A stretch of DNA of 64,000 nt. It comes from Defluviimonas aquaemixtae. GTDB lineage: Bacteria; Pseudomonadota; Alphaproteobacteria; Rhodobacterales; Rhodobacteraceae. Location: NCBI RefSeq assembly GCF_900302475.1, contig NZ_OMOQ01000003.1, positions 496,001 to 560,000 on the forward strand, in the 5' to 3' direction. A model generated the notes under the pieces. It was given only the letters and a program-made list of their open reading frames with translations, was not told the origin of the DNA and ran no database searches. A program made the position numbers and the translations under genes. Shown piece by piece: positions 35,946-44,640 of this stretch; positions within the stretch are counted from its first letter, which is position 1; each line of letters starts with the position of its first letter.

Positions 35946-37310
35946 TCACAGCCGCTCGAAACCCCGTTTCAATTCCCAATCCGTCACGACGCGGTTCTGT
36001 TCTTCAATCTCCCACCGCGCAGCGTGGACGTAGTGATCGACGACGTCATCCCCGAACGCGGTGCGGAGCATTTTCGACTTGTTCATGATCTCCGCCGCCT
36101 CTCCGAGGGTCTTGGGAATCTCGCGGGCGCGCTTGGCGTGATAGATGTCGCCGGAAATCGCGGGCTCCAGTTCCAGCTTCTGCTCGATGCCTGCTAGGCC
36201 CGCCGCGAGAAGACCCGCGCAGGCCAGGTAGGGATTCAGGTCCGCCCCGCCAATGCGGCATTCGACGCGGATCGCCTGGGTGCCTTCGCCACAGACGCGG
36301 AACCCGGCGGTGCGATTGTCGAGCGACCAGACCGCTTTCGTTGGTGCGAACAGGCCCACGACGAAGCGCTTGTAGCTGTTGATGAAAGGCGCGAGCAATG
36401 GCGTGATCTCGCGCGCGTAGGTCAATTGCCCGGCGACGTAGTGCCTCATCAGTGCAGACATGCCGTGCGGAGCTTTCTCGTCGCGGAAGGCGGGTTTGCC
36501 GGCCTTCCAAAGCGACTGGTGGACATGGCTCGACGATCCGGCGCGGTCGTGGCTGTACTTGGCCATGAAGGTCGCGGAGCGGTCCTGGAGGTGGCACATC
36601 TCCTTCACGCCGTTCTTGATGATCACGTGGTTGTCGCAGGTGTCCAGCGCATCGGAGTATTTCGCGTTGACTTCTTCCTGACCGACCTCGGCCTCGCCCT
36701 TTGAATTCTCGATCGGCACGCCTGCGCGCCAAAGCCCGTTGCGGATCGCCCGCATCACCTCTTCTTCTTTGGTCGTGCCAAAAATTGCGTAGTCCACGTT
36801 GTGACGCCCAAGCGTCTGCAGATCGCGGTACCCGCTGTCGTTCAAAGCATCGTAACTGTCCTGGAAAATGAAGAATTCAAGCTCCGTCGCCATCATCGCG
36901 TCGAAACCCAGCTTTTTCGCACGTGCCACCTGACGCTTGAGAATGGCCCGAGGGGAAACCGCAATGTCCTCGTGGGTGTCGTGGTCGACGAGGTCGGCCA
37001 TCACCATTGCAGTTCCTTCCAGCCAGGGCACGCGCCGCAGAGTCGTGAGGTCGGGCTTAAGAGTGTAGTCGCCGTAGCCCTTTTCCCAGCTTGCGCTCTT
37101 GTATCCGGGGACCGTGTACATCTCAACGTCGAGCGCCAGAAGATAGTTACAGCAATGCGTTTCTTTCCACGCGCTTTCAACGAAGTGCTGCGCCACGAAG
37201 CGTTTTCCCGTCAGGCGGCCCTGCATGTCGGGGAAGCAGACGAGCACGGTGTCGATCTCTCCTGCGGCGACTGCCTTTTTTAGTGTGTCGAATGTCAGAT
37301 TTGCGGGCAT
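35946..37310 (-). CDS. Glutamine synthetase-like gamma-glutamyl-amine ligase
   Basis: A 454-residue enzyme of the glutamine synthetase superfamily, PuuA/GlnT-like, expected to join glutamate to an amine with ATP. ATP/metal motifs: ATELEFFIF, AGSSSHVHQSLW, and LDNRTAGFRVCGEGTQAIRVECRIGGADLNPYLA. The adenylylation site NLYDLP of true GlnA is not present, and the first part (LVCFPDMQGRLTGKRF) is that of the gamma-glutamylamide ligases. ATG 37310 has GGGGAG at 9 bases. Co-occurs with ADH, ALDH and an N-formylglutamate amidohydrolase-like gene. Confidence 0.88.
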   Translation of the reverse strand: MPANLTFDTLKKAVAAGEIDTVLVCFPDMQGRLTGKRFVAQHFVESAWKETHCCNYLLALDVEMYTVPGYKSASWEKGYGDYTLKPDLTTLRRVPWLEGTAMVMADLVDHDTHEDIAVSPRAILKRQVARAKKLGFDAMMATELEFFIFQDSYDALNDSGYRDLQTLGRHNVDYAIFGTTKEEEVMRAIRNGLWRAGVPIENSKGEAEVGQEEVNAKYSDALDTCDNHVIIKNGVKEMCHLQDRSATFMAKYSHDRAGSSSHVHQSLWKAGKPAFRDEKAPHGMSALMRHYVAGQLTYAREITPLLAPFINSYKRFVVGLFAPTKAVWSLDNRTAGFRVCGEGTQAIRVECRIGGADLNPYLACAGLLAAGLAGIEQKLELEPAISGDIYHAKRAREIPKTLGEAAEIMNKSKMLRTAFGDDVVDHYVHAARWEIEEQNRVVTDWELKRGFERL

Positions 37311-37337
37311 CCGGCCCAACTCCCCTTCGAATTCCGC

Positions 37338-37363
37338 CGGGCGCGGCGACGTAGCCGCGCCCG
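37338..37363. terminator. Hairpin between TRAP binding-protein and ligase genes
   Basis: Perfect 10-bp stem CGGGCGCGGC / GCCGCGCCCG with a 6-base loop, in the 73-base gap after dctP. No U-run, so probably an mRNA 3'-end stabiliser or attenuator rather than a full stop. Confidence 0.6.
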
Positions 37364-37383
37364 ATCGTCGTGATGCCGACGGA

Positions 37384-38418
37384 TTAGGTGTAGCGGTACG
37401 GTCGCCCAGCCTTGTCCATCGCCTCGTTGTAGGCCTTGAATATAGAGACGATCTTGGCCTTGGTTTCGCTTTCCGCCGCGATCTCGTCCCAGAAGGCGCG
37501 GGCGGCCGCTTCGACCTGCGCCCACTCCTCGTCGGGAATTGAAGTCAGTTCCATCTTCGTTCCGTCGACGCGCAGCTTCGCCTCGCCGCCCCAGTACCAG
37601 TGCTGGCGGTAGTAGTGGCTGGAATCGAAGCACATTCTGATGAGTTCCTGCATGTTCTCCGGCAGTTCGTTCCAGCGGTCCATATTGGAGAAGAAGTGTC
37701 CAATCCAGGCGCCCGAGATGTTGTTCGTCAGGAAGTAGTTCGTCACGTCGGCCCAGCCCACCGTGTAATCCTCGGTGATGCCCGACCATGCGACACCATC
37801 GAGCTCGCCGGTTTGCACGGCGACCTCGATGTCCTCCCACGGGAGCGTCACCGGTACGACGCCGAATTGAGAAAGGAATCGACCTGCTGTCGGGAAGGTG
37901 AAGACCCGCTTGCCCTGAAGATCGGCAAGCGAGTTGATCGGGTCCTTCGTCGCAAAGTGGCAGGGGTCCCAGGCACCGGCCGAGATGTGCTTCACACCGA
38001 CCTTGGAATATTCCTCGTCCCAGATCTCGTTCAGGCCCCACTGGTGGAACAGCACCGGCACATCGAGCGAATAGCGTGACGCGAACGGGAAGTAGCCGCC
38101 GAAGACGGTGACCTCGGTCGGCGAGGCCATCGAATCGTCATCGGACTGAACGGCGTCGATCGTGCCGCGCTGCATCGCCTGGAAAAGCTCGCCCGTCGGT
38201 ACGAGCTGGTCGGCGAAATAGAGCTCGATCTCCATCTGGCCGTCGGCGATCTTGTTGAAGCTGTCGATGGCCGGCTTGACGACATGCTCGCCGAGCGCGG
38301 CGCCGGCATAGGTCTGAAGCCGCCACTTGATCGGCGATTGGCCGTGCACAGCGGGAGCAGCGAGCGATGCGGCACCTGCAGCGGCGCCTGCGGTGAGGAA
38401 TTTGCGTCTCGTTGTCAT
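37384..38418 (-). CDS. TRAP transporter binding protein (DctP family)
   Basis: A 344-residue periplasmic solute receptor of a TRAP importer. Tat-type signal (TTRRKFLTAGAAAGAASL, cleavage near VHGQ). The family is usually for carboxylates but includes members for ectoine and other amines/zwitterions. The conserved Arg-type site region is within GKRVFTFPTAGRFLSQFG. ATG 38418 follows AAGGAGG. Third of three TRAP genes, here in order Q-M-P. Confidence 0.88.
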   Translation of the reverse strand: MTTRRKFLTAGAAAGAASLAAPAVHGQSPIKWRLQTYAGAALGEHVVKPAIDSFNKIADGQMEIELYFADQLVPTGELFQAMQRGTIDAVQSDDDSMASPTEVTVFGGYFPFASRYSLDVPVLFHQWGLNEIWDEEYSKVGVKHISAGAWDPCHFATKDPINSLADLQGKRVFTFPTAGRFLSQFGVVPVTLPWEDIEVAVQTGELDGVAWSGITEDYTVGWADVTNYFLTNNISGAWIGHFFSNMDRWNELPENMQELIRMCFDSSHYYRQHWYWGGEAKLRVDGTKMELTSIPDEEWAQVEAAARAFWDEIAAESETKAKIVSIFKAYNEAMDKAGRPYRYT

Positions 38419-38471
38419 TAGTCTGACCTCCTTGTTGCGGTTCGGGTTGGGGCGGTTCAGCCGCCCGTCGG

Positions 38472-39800
38472 TTATTGTGAGTATAGCGTGTCGGGCAGCC
38501 ACATCGCGATTTCGGGAAAGGCGATGACAAGGCCGAGCGCGATGATCATCACGCCGACGAACGGGATGATCGAGCGATAGATGTCGCCGAGCGAGACTTC
38601 GGGCGGGGCCATCGCGCGCATCAGGAACAGGTTGTAGCCGAAGGGCGGCGTCATATAGGCGATCTGGGTCGTGATCGTGTAAAGGACACCGTACCAAATG
38701 AGATCGAATCCGAGCGCATCGACAAGGGGCACGTAGAGCGGCGCGACGATCACCAGCATCGCCGTATCGTCGAGAAACGTACCCATCAGCAGGAACGTGG
38801 CCTGCATGAGGATCAGGATGTGCCAGCGGTTCAGGCCGAGGTCTTCAAGGAACAGTCCTTTCAGCGCATCGACCGCGCGGAGCCCGTCGAAGACGGCGCC
38901 GAACGCGAGCGCGGCGAGGATGATCCACATGAACATGCAGGAGATCGCGAGCGTCTGGCGGGCTGACGTCTCGAAGACTTCCCAGGTCATCCGGCCCTTC
39001 AGGATCGCCGCGACCGTGGCCGCGAGCGCGCCGATGACCGAGCTTTCGACGAGCCGGACATAGCCCGTCACGAAGGGCACCATCATCACGAGGAATATGC
39101 CGACGGGCAGGAGGCCTGCCGTGAGGAGCCGTAACTTCTCGCGCCGGGTCACGGACGCGCGCTCCGCCTCGGACAGCACCGGGCCAAGCTGCGGCTGCAA
39201 CTTGCAGCGGAACCAGATATAGAGGATGAAGAGCCCCGCCATCATCAGTCCCGGCAGCACACCCGCGAGCCACAGCTTGCCCACCGGCTGGCGCGCGATC
39301 ATCGCGTAAAGCACGAGCACGACCGACGGCGGCACGAGGATGCCGAGTGAAGATCCGGCCTGAATCACGCCGGTCACCATCTGCTTGTCGTAGCTGCGTT
39401 TCAGCAGTTCCGGCAGCGCGATGGTTGCGCCAATCGCCATGCCCGCGACCGACAGCCCGTTCATCGCCGAGATCAGCACCATCAGAAGGATTGTCCCGAT
39501 GGCAAGTCCGCCGGGGACCGGGCCAAACCAGACATGGAACATGCGGTAGAGATCGTCTGCGAGCCGGCTTTCGCTGAGCACGTAGCCCATGAAGATGAAC
39601 ATCGGCAGCGTCAGAAGCGGAAACCACCCCATCAACTTAATCGACTGCGCGAAGGCGAGGTCGTAGCCGCCCCGGTCGCCCCAGAGAAGGATCGCGGCCA
39701 CCATCGCGACGAAACCGATGATCCCGAACATGCGCTGCCCGGTGATCAGAAGCGCCATCATTGCGCCGAACATCGTGAGGGCGATGGCATCCGTGGACAT
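38472..39800 (-). CDS. TRAP transporter large permease (DctM family)
   Basis: A 442-residue large membrane subunit with about twelve hydrophobic segments that carries out sodium-driven transport. Family motifs: GSSLGILVPPSVVLVLYAM (about 135-155) and MGTFLDDTAMLVIVAPLYVPL. Starts directly after the dctQ stop. No frameshift or fusion. Confidence 0.92.
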   Translation of the reverse strand: MSTDAIALTMFGAMMALLITGQRMFGIIGFVAMVAAILLWGDRGGYDLAFAQSIKLMGWFPLLTLPMFIFMGYVLSESRLADDLYRMFHVWFGPVPGGLAIGTILLMVLISAMNGLSVAGMAIGATIALPELLKRSYDKQMVTGVIQAGSSLGILVPPSVVLVLYAMIARQPVGKLWLAGVLPGLMMAGLFILYIWFRCKLQPQLGPVLSEAERASVTRREKLRLLTAGLLPVGIFLVMMVPFVTGYVRLVESSVIGALAATVAAILKGRMTWEVFETSARQTLAISCMFMWIILAALAFGAVFDGLRAVDALKGLFLEDLGLNRWHILILMQATFLLMGTFLDDTAMLVIVAPLYVPLVDALGFDLIWYGVLYTITTQIAYMTPPFGYNLFLMRAMAPPEVSLGDIYRSIIPFVGVMIIALGLVIAFPEIAMWLPDTLYSQ

Positions 39801-40307
39801 CTAGAGCTCCTCGCCCTTCAGCTTCGCGACATCCTTGAACAGAATTGCCGTGCATTGCAGCAGCATCAGCGTGATGCCCACGCACATGACTGTCTTGACG
39901 GGCCACATAACGGGCCGCCAGAGTCCACGCCTTCGTTCGTCGTATTCGATTGCGTAGGCAGTGCTTTCGATTCCGCCGAATAGAAGGACGCCGAGGTAGA
40001 AAAGAAGCGCGAAGATCGTGACGACGTCGACGAAGGCCTTCGTCCGGTCGTTCCAGCGGCTGTAGAGCAGGTCCATCCGGACCGCGCTGTCCATCTGAAG
40101 CGCATAGGCGCCGCCCAGCATGAAGTAGCCGACCATCAGGAACTGGCCCATCTCGTCAGTCCAGATCGCGGGTGTGAGTGCGGCGCGGGCGAAAGAGGAC
40201 CAGAGCATCACCGCCATCAGCACGAAGAGAAGGTACATCGCGAAGCGCCCGATGCGGTAGTTCAGCGCTTCGACAAATCTCACGTATGTCCGGGTCCAGT
40301 TCGGCAT
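39801..40307 (-). CDS. TRAP transporter small permease (DctQ family)
   Basis: A 168-residue small membrane subunit with four hydrophobic segments (about 22-43, 55-75, 92-115, 132-152) and the family-type WTDEMGQFLMVGYFMLGGAYAL. One base separates its ATG from the stop of the N-formylglutamate amidohydrolase-like gene, which ties the enzyme to the transporter. Confidence 0.9.
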   Translation of the reverse strand: MPNWTRTYVRFVEALNYRIGRFAMYLLFVLMAVMLWSSFARAALTPAIWTDEMGQFLMVGYFMLGGAYALQMDSAVRMDLLYSRWNDRTKAFVDVVTIFALLFYLGVLLFGGIESTAYAIEYDERRRGLWRPVMWPVKTVMCVGITLMLLQCTAILFKDVAKLKGEEL

Positions 40308-40308
40308 G

Positions 40309-41097
40309 TCAGACGGCCGCCCTTTCCATCGCCGCGCGCCCGATCCGGTCCAGCGCAGCGGTCAGCACCGGAGTGAGGCCTTCGGCCATCGCAGCGACCG
40401 CAACGTCGTCGGCGATAAGGTTATTGCGTATTTCCAGCATGACATTGGGAAGCCCGTAAGGTGTCGCCTGAAGGCGGAGCAAGTGCGTGACGCCGTCGGC
40501 GGCCGAATAGGGCTCGTTGAGTCGGCAATTCAGGCCCGTCCGGGCCTTCGCCTCGGCAAGGACGGCTTCTGCCAGGCGCGGATCGGCATCGTGTATTATG
40601 CCGAGTTCAACGTCGCGCCGCGTGCCGAAATAGATGGGCGTGAAGCTGTGCACAGTAACGATGACAGGTCGGCGCCCGCTCGCAAGCCGTCTTGCGATCT
40701 CGGCGTGCAGCGCGGCGTGGAAGGGCAGGTAAACAAGGTCCGTCCTGCGCTGTCGCTCAGCAGCCGCGAGAGCGAAATTGCCGGGAACCTCAAACAGCTC
40801 GCTTCTCTCGGTCATCGCGCCCGCCGAGTTCGGCGGACGGTTCAAATCGTATATGAGCCGCGAAATCCCGGCGGAGACGAGCGTCGCGTCGAGTGCATTG
40901 GCAAGCGCGCGCGCCAGTGGCAACGCACCCGGGTCCCAGGCGACATGCGCGTTCTGCGCCTCGGCTTCGAGGCCAAGGGATCCGAAGGTGCGGGGAAAAT
41001 GGTTCGAAGCGTGTTCGCAGACAATGAGAAAAGGGCCCACTGCCTCGCGGTTCTCGGTCGTCACGACCGGAAGGGCAAGTTTTGTCTTCGCCGCCAT
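40309..41097 (-). CDS. N-formylglutamate amidohydrolase-like hydrolase
   Basis: A 262-residue enzyme of the FGase family (HutG-like), zinc hydrolases that cleave N-acyl-glutamate-type amides. Signature LIVCEHASNHFP (about 24-35), AWDPGALPLARAL, DLNRPPNS and VTVHSFTP. First gene of the unit, immediately upstream of dctQMP. There is no hutH/U/I here, so histidine breakdown is unlikely. I infer it splits a gamma-glutamyl amide or formylated product. ATG 41097 faces the divergent RpiR gene. Confidence 0.85.
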   Translation of the reverse strand: MAAKTKLALPVVTTENREAVGPFLIVCEHASNHFPRTFGSLGLEAEAQNAHVAWDPGALPLARALANALDATLVSAGISRLIYDLNRPPNSAGAMTERSELFEVPGNFALAAAERQRRTDLVYLPFHAALHAEIARRLASGRRPVIVTVHSFTPIYFGTRRDVELGIIHDADPRLAEAVLAEAKARTGLNCRLNEPYSAADGVTHLLRLQATPYGLPNVMLEIRNNLIADDVAVAAMAEGLTPVLTAALDRIGRAAMERAAV

Positions 41098-41241
41098 TAC
41101 TGTCGGATAGTCCCCCGATTCACCTATTCAAGGCTCCATCGGCGACTGTCATTCTGTCAAGATACTTTCTTTTCTAGCATTTCTGTTACAATCTTTTCTT
41201 GAGCGCCTAAATGCCGCTTGGGCGCGTTGAAGGAGCTTGAC
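41098..41241. promoter_or_regulatory. Divergent control region of the amine-type operon and its RpiR regulator
   Basis: An AT-rich region between the hydrolase and the RpiR gene. It holds TCAAGA (41157-41162) and TCTTGA (41197-41202) as inverted arms 34 bases apart, a TTGACA on the minus strand (41160-41155) and TACAAT (41187-41192). RpiR repressors usually bind next to such divergent promoters. Confidence 0.45.
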
Positions 41242-42114
41242 GTGCCGGGTGCCGCGCGAACCGTCGAACAGCAGATCAAGGCGCGCTTCGACGAACTGAC
41301 GCGCGCCGAACGGCAGTTGGCCTCGCACATCGTGCGGCACTATCCGGTCGCCGCGCTCGCTTCCATCACCGCCCTTGCCAAGGCGGCCGAGGTTTCGACG
41401 CCTACAGTGGTGCGACTGGTGCAGAAGCTTGGCTACAGGGGCTATCCGGACTTTCAGATTGTAGTAAGGGCCGAGGTCGAAGAGCGTCTGATCTCGCCCA
41501 TCGCCAAGCATGACCGCTGGGCGGAGGGTGCACCGGATACGCATGTCCTCAACCGGTTTGCCGACGCTGTCGTGGGGAACCTTCACGCGACTTTGAGCCA
41601 GATCGACCACGCGGAATTCGATTCGGTGGCGCGGCTGTTGGCCGACCGGAGGCGCAAGATCTACGCCATGGGCGGGCGGATCACCCATGCGATGGCGGAC
41701 TACTTCGTGACCCACATGAAGGTCATCCGCCGCGACGTGACGCTGATTTCGGACATGTCGAATGCCTGGCCGCCCGCGCTGATCGACATGGCAGCCGGTG
41801 ACGTCTTGCTGGCCTTCGATATCCGGCGATACGAGAACAACGTTCTGTCGCTTGTCGAGATGGCCGCAGATCAGGGCGCCGAAGTTGTGCTGATTACCGA
41901 TCAGTGGGTCTCTCCGGCCGCCGAGCGCGCGCGCTATCGGTTCTCGGCCCATATCGAAGCGCCCTCGGCCTGGGATTCCACGGTGGCGATCCAGGTGCTG
42001 GTCGAAACTCTGATGGCGGCTGTGCAAAGCCTCACTTGGGAGGAAACGCAGGCGCGAATGAATAGGCTCGAAGAGCTTTACGCACGGGCGCGGTTCTTCC
42101 GGCGGTCTAAGTGA
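41242..42114 (+). CDS. MurR/RpiR family transcriptional regulator
   Basis: A 290-residue regulator with an N-terminal HTH (ITALAKAAEVSTPTVVRLVQKLGYRGYPDF, about 45-73) and a C-terminal SIS domain (about 115-250) that normally binds a phosphosugar or other small ligand (VLLAFDIRRYENNVLSLVEMA). GTG 41242 is chosen over TTG 41218 because AAGGAG lies 6 bases upstream. Divergent from the TRAP/ligase unit, which it likely controls. Its 3' end overlaps ycaQ by 8 bases. Confidence 0.88.
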   Translation: MPGAARTVEQQIKARFDELTRAERQLASHIVRHYPVAALASITALAKAAEVSTPTVVRLVQKLGYRGYPDFQIVVRAEVEERLISPIAKHDRWAEGAPDTHVLNRFADAVVGNLHATLSQIDHAEFDSVARLLADRRRKIYAMGGRITHAMADYFVTHMKVIRRDVTLISDMSNAWPPALIDMAAGDVLLAFDIRRYENNVLSLVEMAADQGAEVVLITDQWVSPAAERARYRFSAHIEAPSAWDSTVAIQVLVETLMAAVQSLTWEETQARMNRLEELYARARFFRRSK

Positions 42115-43312
42115 GCCGAAGCCACTTGTCGGCGTAGCGAACATCCCGGCAACCGGTGAACTGGCCAAGGCGAGCGAGTTCGGCGTCCAGCCGGGCGAAG
42201 CGCCCCTTACCCATCGAGACGCCTTGTTCGGGCCAGAAGGCGGCAACGGATAGCGCGCCGTCGCTGCGTAGGCATTTCGCGTCTATCCGGCCGATCAGCC
42301 GATCCTGCTCCATCACCGGAAAAACGTAGTAGCCGTATTCTCGCTTGGCCTCGGGGACGAAAACCTCGATCCGGTAGCGGAAGCCAAAGAGCCGCTCGGC
42401 CCGGTTCCGGTCCCGCAGCGCAGGATCGAAGGGCGAGAGGATGCGAATGCGGCCGGCGGGCTCGGGCACTGCCGCGGCGGCCTTGAGGATGTCGGGCCGA
42501 GCGAAGCATCGGCGCGGATTGCGGTCTGCGCCCTCGACCGCGATTTCCATGATATCGCCGCGGGCGCGGGCGCTTGCACACCAGTCCTTCGCCTCGACCG
42601 GCGTCACGAGATCCCAAAATGCTGCAATCTCGCCCGAGGTCGCGAAGCCCAGCCGGTCGAGCGCGGCATTGCAGGCCCAGTCGATGGTCTCGGCCTCGGT
42701 CGGGACCGCGCAGCTATGGGCGTCTGGATAGATGCGTTCAGTGAGATCATAGATCTTCGCGAAGTTTCGCCGGTGACAGACACAAAGTTCGCCGGTCCGC
42801 CAAAGGAATTCGAGCGCGGTCTTCGACGGATGCCATTCCCACCAGCCGCCCTTTCCGCGCTGTTCGTCTTCGCCCACCTCGCCCGAGCCGACGGGTCCGC
42901 CCGCGCAGACATGGGCGCGCACGTCCTCGACCTTGTTGTGGAACTCGGGCCCTTGCCAATTCGACCAGCGGCTGAGGATACGCTCGCCGTCGCGCGCGAA
43001 GCGCAACTTCCACCAGCGGAAGAATTCGGTCGGGATCACCGAGGCGTCATGTGTCCAGTGTTCGAACAGCCTCCGGTCCTTTTCGATCAGCCGCTTGAGA
43101 TTTCCAGGGCGGTAGCTCTGTCGGCGCGACCAGAGGATCATGTGATGGGCACGTTCTACCGTGTTGATGCTGTCGACCTGCACAAAGCCGAGCCGGTGGA
43201 TAAGCGTCAGAAGATCGTCGCCCTTGGCGGGGCCGGAAGGTGGTTCGATCAGCGCGTGACGGTCGAGGAATAGGCGCCGCGCGGCCTTGTTGGGAAGGAC
43301 CGGCAGGTTCAT
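42107..43312 (-). CDS. YcaQ-family DNA glycosylase (winged-helix)
   Basis: A 401-residue protein of the HTH_42/YcaQ family, DNA glycosylases that remove bulky or crosslinked alkylated bases. The catalytic Q-x-D motif is seen as Gln45-Val-Asp47 in GFVQVDSINTVERAHH. Other family parts: LFEHWTHDASVIP, ERLFGFRYRIEVFVPEAKREYGYYVFP and VMEQDRLIGRIDAK. Its ATG overlaps the stop of the upstream dipeptidase gene (ATGA). Confidence 0.85.
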   Translation of the reverse strand: MNLPVLPNKAARRLFLDRHALIEPPSGPAKGDDLLTLIHRLGFVQVDSINTVERAHHMILWSRRQSYRPGNLKRLIEKDRRLFEHWTHDASVIPTEFFRWWKLRFARDGERILSRWSNWQGPEFHNKVEDVRAHVCAGGPVGSGEVGEDEQRGKGGWWEWHPSKTALEFLWRTGELCVCHRRNFAKIYDLTERIYPDAHSCAVPTEAETIDWACNAALDRLGFATSGEIAAFWDLVTPVEAKDWCASARARGDIMEIAVEGADRNPRRCFARPDILKAAAAVPEPAGRIRILSPFDPALRDRNRAERLFGFRYRIEVFVPEAKREYGYYVFPVMEQDRLIGRIDAKCLRSDGALSVAAFWPEQGVSMGKGRFARLDAELARLGQFTGCRDVRYADKWLRLT

Positions 43313-44361
43313 TCGCCCCAGACCCTTTCCAGCACCGCCAGCCAGTTTCGATAGGCGAGCTTTTCGATCAGCGCGTCGTCGTAGCCATGCTTGCGTAGCG
43401 CGTCTATCAAGCGCGGCAGCCCAGCCACGTCGCCGATCTCCTCCGGCATGGTCGCCCCGTCGAAATCCGAGCCGAATCCGACGCGATCTTCGCCCAGCCG
43501 ATCGATCAGGTGGTCCAGATGTCGCAGAATCGGCTCCCAGCCCTTGAAGGGAGACTTTCGGCCGTCCGGGCTCAGGAATACCGTCGCGAAATTCAATCCA
43601 ACCAAACCGTTTGAGGCCCGGATCGCGTCAAGTTGCCTGTCGGTCAGATTGCGCGTTGACGGCGTGACGGCGTGGGCGTTCGAATGCGTTGCCACTAGCG
43701 GCGCGTCGGAGATGTTCGCAACGTCTTCGAAACCTTTCTCGTTCAAATGGCTGAGATCGACCATGATGCGGAGCCGGTTGCATTCGCTAACCAGCACCTT
43801 GCCCGCATCGGTCAGGCCCGGACCGGTATCGGGCGATCCGGGGAAGCGGAATGGCACGCCATGGCCGAACAATGTCGGCCGCGACCAGACAGGTCCGAGC
43901 GATCTGAGCCCCGCCGCATGCCACAGATGGAGCGCATCGAGGTCAGTTCCAATCGCCTCGGCGCCTTCGAAATGGAGGATGGCAGCGATCCTGCCGTCGT
44001 CCATCGCATCGCGGAGTTCGCTCACGCATCGGCAGACGGTGAGAGTTCCCGTTCGCTCCATCCACATGAGATGTCCGATCATCGCCGCCGCGATCGGCTG
44101 GGCCGCGTGCGCGTCGATCGGGTCGGGCAGGGGCAGGTCATAGGGCGGCGCGTCCATGACTGCATCGTAGTCGGACGCGCCGGACGCGGTAGGCGAAGGG
44201 ACGTATACCGCGAAGAAGCCGCCCGCGAAGCCTCCGGCCTTCATCCTCGGCAGGTCGAGTTGGCCCGTACCATCGCCTTTCAGCCAGATCGTTTCACGCC
44301 GCTCGGGCGCCAGCAGAAGCCTGAGCAGAAAATCGTTGTGACCGTCGATAACCGGGATCAT
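43309..44361 (-). CDS. Membrane dipeptidase (renal dipeptidase family)
   Basis: A 350-residue M19-family zinc dipeptidase. Metal-site parts: DGHNDFLLR (His/Asp at the start), LHFEGAEAIG (bridging Glu), VDLSHLNEKG and ATHSNAHAV (His ligands), and GFGSDFDG. No signal peptide, so probably cytoplasmic, acting on dipeptides possibly including D-amino acid ones. ATG 44361 follows AAGGCAGG. A longer upstream frame is not supported by homology. Confidence 0.88.
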   Translation of the reverse strand: MIPVIDGHNDFLLRLLLAPERRETIWLKGDGTGQLDLPRMKAGGFAGGFFAVYVPSPTASGASDYDAVMDAPPYDLPLPDPIDAHAAQPIAAAMIGHLMWMERTGTLTVCRCVSELRDAMDDGRIAAILHFEGAEAIGTDLDALHLWHAAGLRSLGPVWSRPTLFGHGVPFRFPGSPDTGPGLTDAGKVLVSECNRLRIMVDLSHLNEKGFEDVANISDAPLVATHSNAHAVTPSTRNLTDRQLDAIRASNGLVGLNFATVFLSPDGRKSPFKGWEPILRHLDHLIDRLGEDRVGFGSDFDGATMPEEIGDVAGLPRLIDALRKHGYDDALIEKLAYRNWLAVLERVWGE

Positions 44362-44553
44362 CCTGCCTTGCCCAACTGATCGCGCGCAGACGGCGCCACT
44401 CGAGCGGCAGCGCCGCCGGTTCGGCTGAGACTCGCGCGTCAGAGGGGCGAGCGCAAGGCCCCCATCCAGCGGCTTGCCCCGGCAAGGCGAGGCGCTCAGG
44501 CCCGCCGGGCGGTTGGAAGGCCGGGGTCCCGCCGACGCAGGCATCCGGATCAG

Positions 44554-44583
44554 TGGACCGGACCGCTGTTCCAACCTTATACT
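44554..44583 (+). promoter_or_regulatory. Candidate promoter of the WD40-cytochrome gene
   Basis: TGGACC (44554-44559), 18 bases, TATACT (44578-44583), about 57 bases before the ATG at 44641. The region 44362-44553 holds no recognised gene; CTTGCC CC GGCAAG lies at 44473-44486. Confidence 0.35.
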
Positions 44584-44640
44584 ATTAGCGTCCGCCCGGG
44601 CGCGTGCCACTGCCAGGGCGAGTCGACCGAGGGGCAGGCA

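Noticed and set aside
34659..36197. 512-residue + strand frame opposite ALDH and ligase
   Set aside because: Antisense shadow; both minus-strand genes have full catalytic motifs.
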